Shown piece by piece: positions 56,287 through 64,000 of a DNA stretch of 64,000 bases; within the stretch, counting starts at the first letter, position 1, and every line of letters starts with the position of its first letter. Origin of the DNA: JADFMN01 sp964529975. Its GTDB lineage: Bacteria > Armatimonadota > Fimbriimonadia > Fimbriimonadales > Fimbriimonadaceae. The notes under the pieces are model-generated. The model was not told the DNA's origin. It did no database searches and saw only the letters and a program-made list of their open reading frames with translations. The position numbers and the translations under genes were made by a program. Location: positions 40,374 through 104,373 of the forward strand of contig CAZGXW010000002.1 in assembly GCA_964529975.1 (NCBI GenBank), given 5' to 3'.

Positions 56287-57126
56287 TTATTCGTCGTCGC
56301 CGTCTTCCGGCGTCCTTCTTTCCTTCCGCCTATCGTACGGGTGTCGCCCGTAGTAGACCTTCATCAGGGTCAGCCCGCAAGCGGGCAGAACCGTCGGCCA
56401 CTCGATCTCAGACTTGACCCTCTTCTTGAGGAGCCTGCCGATCTCGTCCGGCCCTTTCGCGCCTCGCCCCACGTCCCAGAGCGCTCCGCTCATCCGGCGC
56501 ATCATGCCTCGCACGAACGCGCTGCCGACCACGTCGATCCATACCTCGTCGCGCACTCTGCGGACTTGGAACTCGTAGATCTCCCGCACCGTGTTGCGTC
56601 CGGGCTCGACGAGTTGGCTGAATGCGAGGAAGTCGTGGACACCCACGAACTGCCTTGCGGCCTTGCGCATCGCCTTGACGTCCAAATCCTTCGCTCCGTA
56701 GTAGTAAGCGAACCTAGCCCTGTGCGGGTCTCGCCAACCTGTCTGGATGCGGTAGCGGTACCACCGCTTTTCCGCCCAGAACCGGCTGTTGAACTCCTTC
56801 GGGACGTGGGCCGCGCTCACAATGCTGACATCCTCGGGGAGGATCTGGTTGAGCGCCCTCGGCCACCGCTCGACGGGGATCGGAACGCCACAATCGAAGT
56901 GGCAGACCTGTCCCAGTGCGCTGGCCCCGCTGTCCGTCCGGCTTGCACCGTAGATCTCGCAATCCTCGCCCGAGACCTGGCGAACCGCCTCTGTCAAAGT
57001 GCCGTGAACCGTTCTCTGTCCACGTTGCGGCGCCCAGCCGCGAAACTCAGATCCGTCGTACGCTACGACGAACTTAACTCGTTGTTTAGTCGACAAGTTC
57101 GAGGACTGCGGTCGGCGCCGCGTCAC
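56287..57126 (-). CDS. truA: tRNA pseudouridine(38-40) synthase TruA
   Basis: 279 aa. The catalytic Asp is in GASRTDSGASALGQV, equivalent to GRTDxGVHA. A Tyr-containing core AYDGSEFRGW and the MMRRMSGALWDVGRG motif complete the family pattern. The start is uncertain: ATG 57126 lies inside rplQ, and TTG 57096 is a shorter alternative overlapping the rplQ stop by 11 nt. It sits in the rpoA-rplQ-truA-rplM-rpsI order found in many Gram-positive and related genomes. Confidence 0.93.
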   Translation of the reverse strand: MTRRRPQSSNLSTKQRVKFVVAYDGSEFRGWAPQRGQRTVHGTLTEAVRQVSGEDCEIYGASRTDSGASALGQVCHFDCGVPIPVERWPRALNQILPEDVSIVSAAHVPKEFNSRFWAEKRWYRYRIQTGWRDPHRARFAYYYGAKDLDVKAMRKAARQFVGVHDFLAFSQLVEPGRNTVREIYEFQVRRVRDEVWIDVVGSAFVRGMMRRMSGALWDVGRGAKGPDEIGRLLKKRVKSEIEWPTVLPACGLTLMKVYYGRHPYDRRKERRTPEDGDDE

Positions 57127-57532
57127 CGCGTCGGACGCCCGTTCGCGTCAAGCGGGTGTATCCGCCGTTTCGGTCCTTGTACTTGGGTGCGACGTTGTCG
57201 AACAGGTGCGCGACGAGGTCTTCTCCGTTGAGGAGGCTGCGCTCCTGGAGGACCTGCATCTTCTCAAAGTCCGACTTACCTGCGATGATCTCCGGCTTGG
57301 CCGAACTGCCCGAATGTCCGACGAGGATCTTGCGCGCCTCGCGACGTGCGTGCACCGAGTCCTCCTTTCCGAGCGTGATCAGGCGCTCGACGATGCGGCG
57401 GAGTTCCTTCGCGCGGCCGAGCGTGGTGTGCGTGTAGCCGTGTCGCACGAACTGTCGCGCGAGGTTGGTGAGGAGCGAGCGTCGCTGGTCGCTCGGCAGC
57501 CCAAGTTTTCGTCGATCGACTTTGTGCCTCAT
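57086..57532 (-). CDS. rplQ: 50S ribosomal protein L17
   Basis: 148 aa starting MRHKVDRRKLGLPSDQR, the canonical L17 N-terminus at ATG 57532. A longer frame to 57649 is rejected because it overlaps rpoA. It follows rpoA by 1 nt and precedes truA. Confidence 0.96.
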   Translation of the reverse strand: MRHKVDRRKLGLPSDQRRSLLTNLARQFVRHGYTHTTLGRAKELRRIVERLITLGKEDSVHARREARKILVGHSGSSAKPEIIAGKSDFEKMQVLQERSLLNGEDLVAHLFDNVAPKYKDRNGGYTRLTRTGVRRGDAAPTAVLELVD

Positions 57533-57533
57533 G

Positions 57534-58517
57534 TCAGAACCCCTCGTCGTCGAGCAGGTCGACGCCGACGTAACTTCCCTTGCTCGCCCTGAGGTCGAGC
57601 CCGTGCTCGTTGAGTTTGTCGCGAACCTCGGTGAGCGACTTCTTGCCAAACCCGCGAATGCTGTTCAACTCGGCCTCGTTCGTGACGGCGAGTTGGCGCA
57701 GATTGAGGATGCCGGCACGCCGCAGACAATTGAACGTGCGCTGCGAGAAGTCCATCTCCTCGATCTTGATGTCCGGAATGTTGGCGAGCTCCTCTGGCAG
57801 GATCTCTTCGTGGTCGGAGTCGAGCATCAGGCCCATGCGTCCGAGGTCGAAGAACATCTTGAAGTAGCGGTCAAGGATGTGCGCGGCCTGGGTCACCGCA
57901 TCGTTGGGAGCGACCGAACCGTTCGTCCACACTTCGAGCACGAGCCGCTCGTAGTCCGTGCGCATTCCGACGCGCGTCTGTTCGACGATGTAGTTGACCT
58001 TGCGCACAGGCGTGAACTGCGAGCCGGTCGGGATGATCCCGATCATGCCCTTGTACTTCTCCTGTCGCTCGGGGAGCACGTATCCGGTGCCGTAGCCGAC
58101 GAAGATGTCTGCGGTCAGGTTCGATCCTTGTCCGCTGATCGTGGCGAGATAGCACTCAGGGTTCACGATCTCGACGCCCTCGGGGCACTGCACGTCCGCG
58201 CCGGTGACGCGGCCGGGCCCCTTCACGTCGATCTTCAGCACGACCTCTTCGGGCGGGGTGTCCTCATAGTCGAGTTTGATCGCGAGGTCCTTGAGGTTCA
58301 GCAAGAACTCGGTGGTGTCCTCCTTCGTTCCCGGGATCGGGGCGAACTCGTGGAGGACCTTGTCGATCTTCACGGCGACGGGGGCCGCGCCGTAGATCGA
58401 ACTGAGCAAGACGCGGCGAAGCGCGTTGCCGATGGTTTGGCCAAAGCCGCGCTCGAGCGGCTCCAAAACGAAGCGTGTGTACTCGTTGGTGGTTTCGAGA
58501 GTCTGGATGTGGGGCAT
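57534..58517 (-). CDS. rpoA: RNA polymerase alpha subunit
   Basis: 327 aa with alpha-NTD (LEPLERGFGQTIGNALRR dimer core) and alpha-CTD (about 250-320, helix-hairpin-helix IRGFGKKSLTEVRDKL). It follows rpsK by 30 nt with no rpsD between them. It is required for enzyme assembly and promoter UP-element contacts. Confidence 0.97.
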   Translation of the reverse strand: MPHIQTLETTNEYTRFVLEPLERGFGQTIGNALRRVLLSSIYGAAPVAVKIDKVLHEFAPIPGTKEDTTEFLLNLKDLAIKLDYEDTPPEEVVLKIDVKGPGRVTGADVQCPEGVEIVNPECYLATISGQGSNLTADIFVGYGTGYVLPERQEKYKGMIGIIPTGSQFTPVRKVNYIVEQTRVGMRTDYERLVLEVWTNGSVAPNDAVTQAAHILDRYFKMFFDLGRMGLMLDSDHEEILPEELANIPDIKIEEMDFSQRTFNCLRRAGILNLRQLAVTNEAELNSIRGFGKKSLTEVRDKLNEHGLDLRASKGSYVGVDLLDDEGF

Positions 58518-58547
58518 GGTGTGCGGGGTTCTCTCCTGATCTTTGCG

Positions 58548-58940
58548 TCAGACGCGTCGCTTCTTGGGCGGTCGGCACCCGTTGTGCGGGACGGGGGTGG
58601 CGTCCTTGATGGTCTTGACGGCGAGCCCGTTGGCGCTGAGCGACCTTACTGCCGTTTCGCGTCCTGCGCCTGGCCCTGTGATGACGACGTCGACCGACTT
58701 AAGGCCGTAGACGGACGCCTTCTTGGCGCAGTCTTCGGCGGCGAGTTGCGCGGCGAACGGCGTACCCTTGCGGCTTCCTTTGAAGTTGACGTGGCCCGCG
58801 CTCGACCAGCACAGGACGTTGCCCTGGGGATCGCAGATCGAGACGATCGTGTTGTTGAAGGTCGCGTGGATGTGCGCCTGGCCGTGTGCGACCTGCCGCT
58901 TTTCCTTCGCTTTTCCTTTGACTGCCTGCTTCCTAGCCAT
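58548..58940 (-). CDS. rpsK: 30S ribosomal protein S11
   Basis: 130 aa with the conserved HATFNNTIVSICD and ending VPHNGCRPPKKRRV, typical S11. It lies between rpsM (12-nt gap) and rpoA. Confidence 0.97.
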   Translation of the reverse strand: MARKQAVKGKAKEKRQVAHGQAHIHATFNNTIVSICDPQGNVLCWSSAGHVNFKGSRKGTPFAAQLAAEDCAKKASVYGLKSVDVVITGPGAGRETAVRSLSANGLAVKTIKDATPVPHNGCRPPKKRRV

Positions 58941-58952
58941 GTTTGAAACTCG

Positions 58953-59330
58953 TTACTTGGCCGCCTTCTTCTTGCCGGCGACGGTCTTTGGCTTGCCCTT
59001 CCTCGTTCGGGCGTTGCTGCGCGTGCGCTGGCCGCGAGTGGGGAGCCCTCGGCGGTGGCGAAGTCCGCGATAACTGCCGATCTCCATCAGTCGGCGGATG
59101 TTCGAATAGATCTCGCGGCGAAGGTCGCCTTCGACCTCGTAGTCGCTGTCGATGACGGCGCGCAAGTGGCCGATCTGGTCTTCGGTGAGGTCCTTGACCC
59201 GCGTGGTCGGGGGGACGCCCGACTTTGCGATCACTTCACCGGCCCGTTTGGGGCCAAGTCCGTAGATGCTCTGGATGGCATAGAGGACCTGCTTGTCCCT
59301 GGGAAGATCGACACCTGCGATACGCGCCAT
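58953..59330 (-). CDS. rpsM: 30S ribosomal protein S13
   Basis: 125 aa beginning MARIAGVDLPRDKQVLYAIQ, with YRGLRHRRGLPTRGQRTRSN near the end, all canonical. It contacts tRNAs in the A and P sites. Confidence 0.97.
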   Translation of the reverse strand: MARIAGVDLPRDKQVLYAIQSIYGLGPKRAGEVIAKSGVPPTTRVKDLTEDQIGHLRAVIDSDYEVEGDLRREIYSNIRRLMEIGSYRGLRHRRGLPTRGQRTRSNARTRKGKPKTVAGKKKAAK

Positions 59331-59345
59331 AAACCTGGGTTGCTC

Positions 59346-59459
59346 CTAGCCTTGCCTCTGCTTGTGCTTGGGGTTGATGCAGATGACGCGGACGACACCC
59401 TTGCGCTTGATGATCTTGCACTTGTCGCAAATCTTCTTGACACTGGTCCTGACTTTCAC
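59346..59459 (-). CDS. rpmJ: 50S ribosomal protein L36
   Basis: 37-aa zinc-type L36 from GTG 59459 (MKVRTSVKKICDKCKIIKR), with the Cys-x2-Cys and later Cys/His ligands CINPKH intact. Longer readings to 59561 add unrelated residues. It follows infA after a 160-nt leader that holds a promoter. Confidence 0.93.
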   Translation of the reverse strand: MKVRTSVKKICDKCKIIKRKGVVRVICINPKHKQRQG

Positions 59460-59535
59460 TTTCTTCGTACCGTCCTGTCCTGCGAATCCTTCGTTCTGGC
59501 AGAGTCGTCTGTAGGCTGAAACAGGCCCACGGACG

Positions 59536-59557
59536 GCCAGGCGTGGCCTTGCCTGGC
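59536..59557 (-). promoter_or_regulatory. Leader hairpin upstream of rpmJ
   Basis: GCCAGGC (59536-59542) and GCCTGGC (59551-59557) form a 7-bp stem in the 5' leader between the rpmJ promoter and its start. It may be an operator for ribosomal protein autoregulation. Confidence 0.4.
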
Positions 59558-59567
59558 GCAAGGGGGA

Positions 59568-59576
59568 ATTATACCA
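59568..59576 (-). promoter_or_regulatory. Extended -10 promoter for the rpmJ-rpoA unit
   Basis: TGGTATAAT on the minus strand (59576-59568) is a TGn plus perfect TATAAT extended -10 box. It lies about 109 nt upstream of the rpmJ GTG and would start a transcript covering rpmJ-rpsM-rpsK-rpoA-rplQ. Confidence 0.7.
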
Positions 59577-59619
59577 GCGGCCAACCTGTCCCAGGCTACC
59601 GGGGGACTCTCGGCCCCGC

Positions 59620-59922
59620 CTAGTTCTTGTGCCTGTAGACGATCCTGGCCCGCGTCATGTCGTATGGCGAAATTGACACTTTGACCTTGTCGCCAGGCAG
59701 GATGCGGATCCAATTCTTGCGCATCTTGCCGCTTACATACGCCAAGATCTCTGTTCCGGTGTCGTCCAGTTTGACCCTGAACTGGGCGTTGGGCAGCTTC
59801 TCGGACACCACGCCGTCGAGTTCGATGCCCTCTTCTTTCTCTGCCGCGGGGTCTTGTTTACGCTTGGGCGGGACGTACCTGCCCCGGCCCCTACCGCCGC
59901 CACCTGATCTTCCGTTCGCCAT
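59620..59922 (-). CDS. infA: Translation initiation factor IF-1 with N-terminal extension
   Basis: 100 aa. The OB-fold core (about 30-100) begins KEEGIELDGVVSEKLPNAQF and ends ARIVYRHKN, matching IF-1 (71-72 aa). The extra ~28 residues at the N-terminus are Gly/Arg/Lys-rich (GRSGGGGRGRGRYVPPKRK), unusual for IF-1. It is 16 nt downstream of map. Confidence 0.94.
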   Translation of the reverse strand: MANGRSGGGGRGRGRYVPPKRKQDPAAEKEEGIELDGVVSEKLPNAQFRVKLDDTGTEILAYVSGKMRKNWIRILPGDKVKVSISPYDMTRARIVYRHKN

Positions 59923-59938
59923 AAACCTCTCTCGAGCC

Positions 59939-60688
59939 TCACTCGACGGTCAGGATCTCTGGCCCATCCCGTGTGACCGCCACCGTGTGCTCGTAGTGCG
60001 CTGAGAGTCTACCGTCTGCCGTCTCGACGGTCCAGCCGTCCTCCAAGGTCACGATCCTCGCCGTGCCTTCGTTGACCATCGGCTCGATGCACATGGTCAT
60101 GCCCTCTTTGAGGATCGGACCTTTGCCGGGCTTGCCGTAGTTCGGGACGCTCGGCTCTTCGTGCAGGCTTTGCCCGATCCCATGGCCGACCATTTCCTTG
60201 ACGACCGAATACCCGTTGCGCTCGACGTACTTTTGGATCGTCGCGCTGACGTCGCCCAGCCTGTTCCCGACCCTCGCCTTGGCGATGCCTTGGAAAAGGC
60301 TCTCGCGCGTGACGTTCATGAGGCGCTGGGCCGACTCGCTGACGCTTCCCACGCCAAACGTCCATGCGCTGTCCGCGTGCCAGCCCTCGTAGATCGCGCC
60401 AAAGTCGAGGTCGACGATGTCGCCCTCCATGAGCACGGTCTCGCTCGGGATTCCGTGGATCACAACTTGGTTCACGCTGATACAGGTCGATGCCGGATAT
60501 CCGCGATACCCCTTGAAGTTGGGTTGGCAGCCGGCCTCGAGGATCAGCCTCTCCGCAAGCGCATCAAGTTCGATAAGCGTGGTCTTGCCGGGAACGATCG
60601 TCTCCGAGACGGTGCGCATCGTTCGCGCGACGACGCGACCGGCCTCTCGCATCTTGGCGATTTCGGACGCCTTCTTGAGGATGATCAA
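59939..60688 (-). CDS. map: Methionine aminopeptidase
   Basis: 249 aa, type Ia MAP. The metal-binding residues fall in DLDFGAIYEGWHAD (Asp), GHGIGQSLHEEPSV (His), EPMVNEGTA (Glu) and the final ExEH-like region. Its start overlaps the adk stop by 4 nt. Confidence 0.96.
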   Translation of the reverse strand: MIILKKASEIAKMREAGRVVARTMRTVSETIVPGKTTLIELDALAERLILEAGCQPNFKGYRGYPASTCISVNQVVIHGIPSETVLMEGDIVDLDFGAIYEGWHADSAWTFGVGSVSESAQRLMNVTRESLFQGIAKARVGNRLGDVSATIQKYVERNGYSVVKEMVGHGIGQSLHEEPSVPNYGKPGKGPILKEGMTMCIEPMVNEGTARIVTLEDGWTVETADGRLSAHYEHTVAVTRDGPEILTVE

Positions 60689-61338
60689 ACTATGAGCCCC
60701 TCGATCACGTCCGAGTAGACGTCTTCCGCCTTCCGGTCGCCGTCGACGCGGTGCAGCCGACCGAGACCGGCATAGTACGCGAGCACGGGTTCCGACCGTT
60801 CGTGGAACACGGAAAGTCGGTTGCGGATCGTGTCGGGATTGTCGTCAGCCCGAACCTGGAGCGCCCCGCCGCAATTGTCGCATTGCCCCTCTGCCGTTGG
60901 AGGCTTGGTCTGCAAATGATAGATGCGGCCGCAGTTCGGGCAGGTCCGCCTCCCCGACAGCCTGGCGACGACGATCTCGTCATCGATCTCGAGCGACACG
61001 ACGCGAGTGATCTCGATCGAGAGCGACTTGAGCTTGCAGTCGAGCGCTTCGGCCTGCGCCACGGTGCGCGGAAACCCGTCAAGCACAAAGCCGCGCTTCT
61101 TAGCGACCTCGCTTGTAAACCGCGCCTCCATCATTCCGATGGTGACGTCGTCGGGGACAAGCTCCCCGCGGTCCATGAACGCCTTCGCCTTGAGCCCAAG
61201 TTCCGTTCCTGCGGTGATCTCGGAGCGGAAGATGTCGCCGGATGCGAGGTGAAGTAGTCCGAGCCGTTCGACGAGCAGTGCGGCCTGAGTGCCCTTTCCC
61301 ACCCCCGGCGGCCCGATCAGGACGAGGTTTGTGGGCAC
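60685..61338 (-). CDS. adk: Adenylate kinase (zinc LID type)
   Basis: 217 aa with P-loop GPPGVGKGTQ and LID domain of Cys4 type (CPNCGRIYH, then CDNCGG), indicating a structural zinc. Its start lies just 1 nt after the secY stop and its end overlaps map by 4 nt. The secY-adk-map-infA order is the usual spc operon tail. Confidence 0.97.
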   Translation of the reverse strand: MPTNLVLIGPPGVGKGTQAALLVERLGLLHLASGDIFRSEITAGTELGLKAKAFMDRGELVPDDVTIGMMEARFTSEVAKKRGFVLDGFPRTVAQAEALDCKLKSLSIEITRVVSLEIDDEIVVARLSGRRTCPNCGRIYHLQTKPPTAEGQCDNCGGALQVRADDNPDTIRNRLSVFHERSEPVLAYYAGLGRLHRVDGDRKAEDVYSDVIEGLIV

Positions 61339-61339
61339 G

Positions 61340-62677
61340 TCAACCCTCGTACTGGCGGATCAGGATGCTGGCCTCGATCTGCCGCATCGTCTCCAGTGCG
61401 ACGCTGACCATGATGAGCAACGACGTGCCGCCGATCAATCCAAGGCTCGGTAGGTTGATGATGAGCGGGAAGATGAACTGGGTCAAGGCGACGAACGAGA
61501 GGAACAGCGCACCGACGAAGGTGACGTTGGACACGACGCGGTCGAGGAAGTCCTTTGTCTGCTTTCCTGGCCTAATGCCAGGGATATAGGAGCCAGCCTT
61601 CTTCAGGTTGTTCGCGATGTCCTCGACGTTGTACATCATCGCGTTCCAGAAGTACGTGAAGAAGAAGATCATGCCCATGTACACGAGCGCACCGACCCAT
61701 CCCTTCCAGTTGGAGAAGTCAGGGACGAAGAAGTCGCTGATCTTCTGCAGGAAAGCGTGCGCGTCGCTGTTCGCCGGGAACATGGTCTGCACCTGCGAGG
61801 GCATATAGATGAGCGCGATCGCAAAGATGACAGGGATGACGCCCGCCATATTGACCGAGATCGGCAGGTAACTCGTCTTGCCTCCGACGGCCTTGGTGCC
61901 GAAGTTCCGGCGCATGTGCTGGATAGGGATCCGCCGCTGGGCGATCGTGAACATCACGATGAACCACGTCGTGGCGAGGAACATTGCGACCACGAGACCG
62001 ACTTGGAACCACGACGCGATGCCGTCGCGGACCGCGTTGATGACCAACTGGCCGACGTTGGGCAGTGAGATCACGATGCCCGCGAAAATGATCAATGAAA
62101 CGCCGTTGCCTATGCCTCTCTCGCTCACTTGCTCGCCGAGCCAGAGTAAGAACATCGCGCCAGCGGTCCAGAAGATCGTGATGACGGCCTTGTCGAAGAC
62201 GGAGAGTGTGCCGACGACTGCCGGGCCCATGTACTGAAGGAACGCCAGTCCTTGGGCGACGCACAGGACGATCGTGAGGATGCGCGTCCTCCGGTTCTGC
62301 TGGCGTCGGGCGTACTCGCCGCCCTCTTGCAACTCCTTCTTCCACGCCGGCGTGGTCATCGTCAGCACTTGCATGATGATCGACGCGCTGATGTAGGGGC
62401 CGAGGCCGAGCGCAAAGACCGACAACCGTTTGAGCGCGCCGCCGCCGAGGGTCGTCACGAGTTGGAAGAACGGGCTGTTCTTGACCAACTCTTCGAGCCG
62501 GTCGGGGGCGAACCCGGGAACGGGAACGGCGACTTGGATGCCGAGGCAGTAGACGCCAAAGATGAACAGGACGAACATCAGGCGCTGGCGAAGGTCAGGA
62601 TCGGCCCAGGCAAGGCGGAGCGTGTCCGCCAGGCTCATTTTCAGGCCCTTGTCTCCGACTCCGCCGCCGAGGCTCAC
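61340..62677 (-). CDS. secY: Preprotein translocase SecY
   Basis: 445 aa with ten transmembrane helices, channel-core of Sec. GLGPYISASIIMQVL and the cytoplasmic loop EGGEYARRQQNRRTR match SecY signatures. It overlaps rplO by 4 nt. Its partner ATPase SecA is also in this window. Confidence 0.97.
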   Translation of the reverse strand: MSLGGGVGDKGLKMSLADTLRLAWADPDLRQRLMFVLFIFGVYCLGIQVAVPVPGFAPDRLEELVKNSPFFQLVTTLGGGALKRLSVFALGLGPYISASIIMQVLTMTTPAWKKELQEGGEYARRQQNRRTRILTIVLCVAQGLAFLQYMGPAVVGTLSVFDKAVITIFWTAGAMFLLWLGEQVSERGIGNGVSLIIFAGIVISLPNVGQLVINAVRDGIASWFQVGLVVAMFLATTWFIVMFTIAQRRIPIQHMRRNFGTKAVGGKTSYLPISVNMAGVIPVIFAIALIYMPSQVQTMFPANSDAHAFLQKISDFFVPDFSNWKGWVGALVYMGMIFFFTYFWNAMMYNVEDIANNLKKAGSYIPGIRPGKQTKDFLDRVVSNVTFVGALFLSFVALTQFIFPLIINLPSLGLIGGTSLLIMVSVALETMRQIEASILIRQYEG

Positions 62678-63114
62678 AGGGTTACGACCTCACCGCCCGC
62701 GGCCTGGATCTTCTCTGCAGCCGCTTTGCTAAAGCCGTGCGCTTGGACCTTCAGCTTCTTTTTCAGTTCGCCGAATGCGAGGACTTTGACACCGTCCTTG
62801 ATTCCGCCGATCACACCCTTCTGCATGAGCGCCTCCGGCGTGACGTCGCTGCCGGCGGCGAAATGCTTCTCGAGGTCGTCGAGGTTGACGATCGCGAACT
62901 CGAGGTGCTTCACGTTGCGGAAGCCCTTCTTGACCGGAAGTCGGCGGTGGATTGCTGTCTGGCCGCCTTCGAAGATCGGGTTGATCTGCCGGCGCGCTTT
63001 TTGTCCCTTGGTGCCGCGCGTCGCGGTCTTGCCCTTGCCGCTACCGATTCCTCGCGCGATGCGCTTCTTGCGCTTCGTCGAGCCTTTGGGCGGTCGTAGT
63101 TCGTGCAGTGACAT
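62674..63114 (-). CDS. rplO: 50S ribosomal protein L15
   Basis: 146 aa with the canonical N-terminus MSLHELRPPKGSTKRKKRI and the Gly-rich GSGKGKTATRGTKGQKAR tract. It follows rpmD by 12 nt and overlaps secY by 4 nt. Confidence 0.97.
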   Translation of the reverse strand: MSLHELRPPKGSTKRKKRIARGIGSGKGKTATRGTKGQKARRQINPIFEGGQTAIHRRLPVKKGFRNVKHLEFAIVNLDDLEKHFAAGSDVTPEALMQKGVIGGIKDGVKVLAFGELKKKLKVQAHGFSKAAAEKIQAAGGEVVTL

Positions 63115-63126
63115 CTGTGTTGGCTC

Positions 63127-63588
63127 CTATTTCTTCTTGGCGGTCTTGCCGATCTGGCCGAACGACTTGCGGTCGGTGTCCACCTTCTTTGCGGCAGGCT
63201 TCTTCGCCGCTGGCTTCGCTTCGGCGGCAGCCGGCTTCTTTGCGGCTGGCTTCTTGGCGGCGGGCTTCGCCTCTTCCTTTTTGGGAGCGGCGGGCCTGGG
63301 TGCCGGAGCGGCCTTCTTCTTGACCGGCTTCGGCTTTTCAACCTTGGCCTTTGGCTCGGGCGTGAAAACGACAGTCATGCCAGTCTTCGCCTTCTTGGAC
63401 TTGGCTGGCGCAGCATCAACGGTCTCGACCTTGAGCAGGTGCGCGACGTTGTGGATCATGCCTCGGATGGAAGGCGAGTCCTGGTGGTACACCGTGCGCC
63501 CTGTCTTTCGCAGGCCGAGCGCTGCAACGGTCTTGCGGTTGACGGGCTTACCGGCGATTGGGCTCTTGACGAGCGTGATCTTAAGCAT
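63127..63588 (-). CDS. rpmD: 50S ribosomal protein L30 with long Lys/Ala-rich C-terminal extension
   Basis: 153 aa. Residues 1-58 are standard L30 (MLKITLVKSPIAGKPVNRKT), about the entire normal protein. Residues 59-153 are a low-complexity Lys/Ala/Pro tail (KKPAAKKPAA repeats). The tail is in frame with no stop between and precedes rplO. It is probably a genuine extension, as such tails occur in some lineages. Confidence 0.9.
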   Translation of the reverse strand: MLKITLVKSPIAGKPVNRKTVAALGLRKTGRTVYHQDSPSIRGMIHNVAHLLKVETVDAAPAKSKKAKTGMTVVFTPEPKAKVEKPKPVKKKAAPAPRPAAPKKEEAKPAAKKPAAKKPAAAEAKPAAKKPAAKKVDTDRKSFGQIGKTAKKK

Positions 63589-64000
63589 GCGCCTCCTCCT
63601 TGCGCGCCTTCGCGAGCCAGGGGACGAGCTCCTCGACCTTCGCGCCGCGTCGCGCCGCGATCTGCTCGGGCGAGCGAAGTTGGCGGAAAGCCTTGACTGT
63701 CGCCTGCGCGATGTTCACGGGGTTCCGGCTGCCGAGGCACTTGGCGAGCACGTCGTGCACACCGGCCGCTTCGAGACAGTGGCGCAGCGCACTACCAGCC
63801 TTTACGCCCGTACCGGGCGAAGCCGGCTTGAGGACCACGGTCGCCGCTCCTGCGGTCGACCGGATCTCGTGCGGGATCGTGTTGCCGATCAGTTCGACCT
63901 TGAACATGCTCTTGCGGGCGACCTCTTCGGCCTTGCTGATGGCGTCGGGGATGCCGCGCGCCTTGCCGTGGCCGATACCGACCATGCCCTTGTTGTCGCC
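63581..64000 (-). CDS. rpsE: 30S ribosomal protein S5 (5' truncated by window)
   Basis: The C-terminal part of S5, 139 residues plus stop. GDNKGMVGIGHGKARGIPDAI and the ASPGTGVKAGSALR segment are S5 signatures. The N-terminus lies beyond the window edge. The stop overlaps the rpmD start by 8 nt. Confidence 0.95.
   Translation of the reverse strand, partial: GDNKGMVGIGHGKARGIPDAISKAEEVARKSMFKVELIGNTIPHEIRSTAGAATVVLKPASPGTGVKAGSALRHCLEAAGVHDVLAKCLGSRNPVNIAQATVKAFRQLRSPEQIAARRGAKVEELVPWLAKARKEEAHA

Noticed and set aside
57465..58946. Plus-strand open frame of 493 codons across rpoA and rpsK
   Set aside because: It is the complement of highly conserved genes and carries no recognisable domain.

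Overview
The window is a dense, high-GC stretch from a diderm (LPS-bearing) bacterium with almost no intergenic space and no gap over 300 bases. Frequent GTG/TTG starts, many 4-nt ATGA/GTGA gene overlaps, lipid A and heptose genes, a proteasome-type (Mpa/ARC) ATPase outside the usual Actinobacterial context, and DUF5916 outer-membrane proteins suggest a lineage such as Armatimonadota (Fimbriimonadia-like). That placement is an inference and was not tested by phylogeny. A 10-N run inside rplM shows the sequence is a scaffold, probably metagenome-derived.

Layout. 1-2606 (minus): HIT protein, SPFH/prohibitin-like protein, mtaB. 2668-6630 (plus): a lipid A/heptose operon of lpxK, an LpxL-like acyltransferase, a GT9 heptosyltransferase, an rfaE2-type nucleotidyltransferase and a PIG-L deacetylase. 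6625-14514 (minus): beta-propeller/PDZ protein, fmt-def, prmC-hflX, an outer-membrane barrel, a creatininase-family hydrolase and dnaA. 14702-18007 (plus): thiamine pyrophosphokinase, a Na+/solute symporter and two FHA proteins, the second carrying a Swt1-like HEPN domain. 18004-19038: purM, followed by tRNA-Lys on the plus strand. 19162-26831 (minus): ftsE-ftsX-envC, efp, a Cys-rich membrane protein, an RtcA-like protein lacking its catalytic histidine, and a GH2 glycosidase whose stop codon overlaps the tRNA 3' end.

26909-36628 holds a thioesterase, two orphans, secA with a small ORF upstream, and a tandem pair of DUF5916 proteins. 36630-44946 (minus): the Mpa/ARC-like ATPase, a CBS-GGDEF protein, a DnaA paralogue, a tetraheme cytochrome/DUF1573 pair, and prfB with its programmed +1 frameshift. 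45079-49426 (plus): two secreted proteins sharing a C-terminal domain, one an M36-like metalloprotease. 49493-55283 (minus): a FliT-like/FliS pair, a membrane protein, gap, an MFS transporter, and an AT-richer two-gene islet of unknown function. 55399-64000 (minus): the distal ribosomal cluster in transcription order rpsE-rpmD-rplO-secY-adk-map-infA-rpmJ-rpsM-rpsK-rpoA-rplQ-truA-rplM-rpsI, with no rpsD between rpsK and rpoA.

The most unusual points are the HEPN-FHA/FHA pair, the DnaA paralogue next to a GGDEF protein with a folded-looking RNA leader, the RtcA-like protein with Arg for the nucleophilic His, the shared C-terminal domain of the two secreted proteins, the cytochrome/DUF1573 pair, and several start codons only 5-9 nt downstream of -10-like boxes, suggesting leaderless mRNAs.
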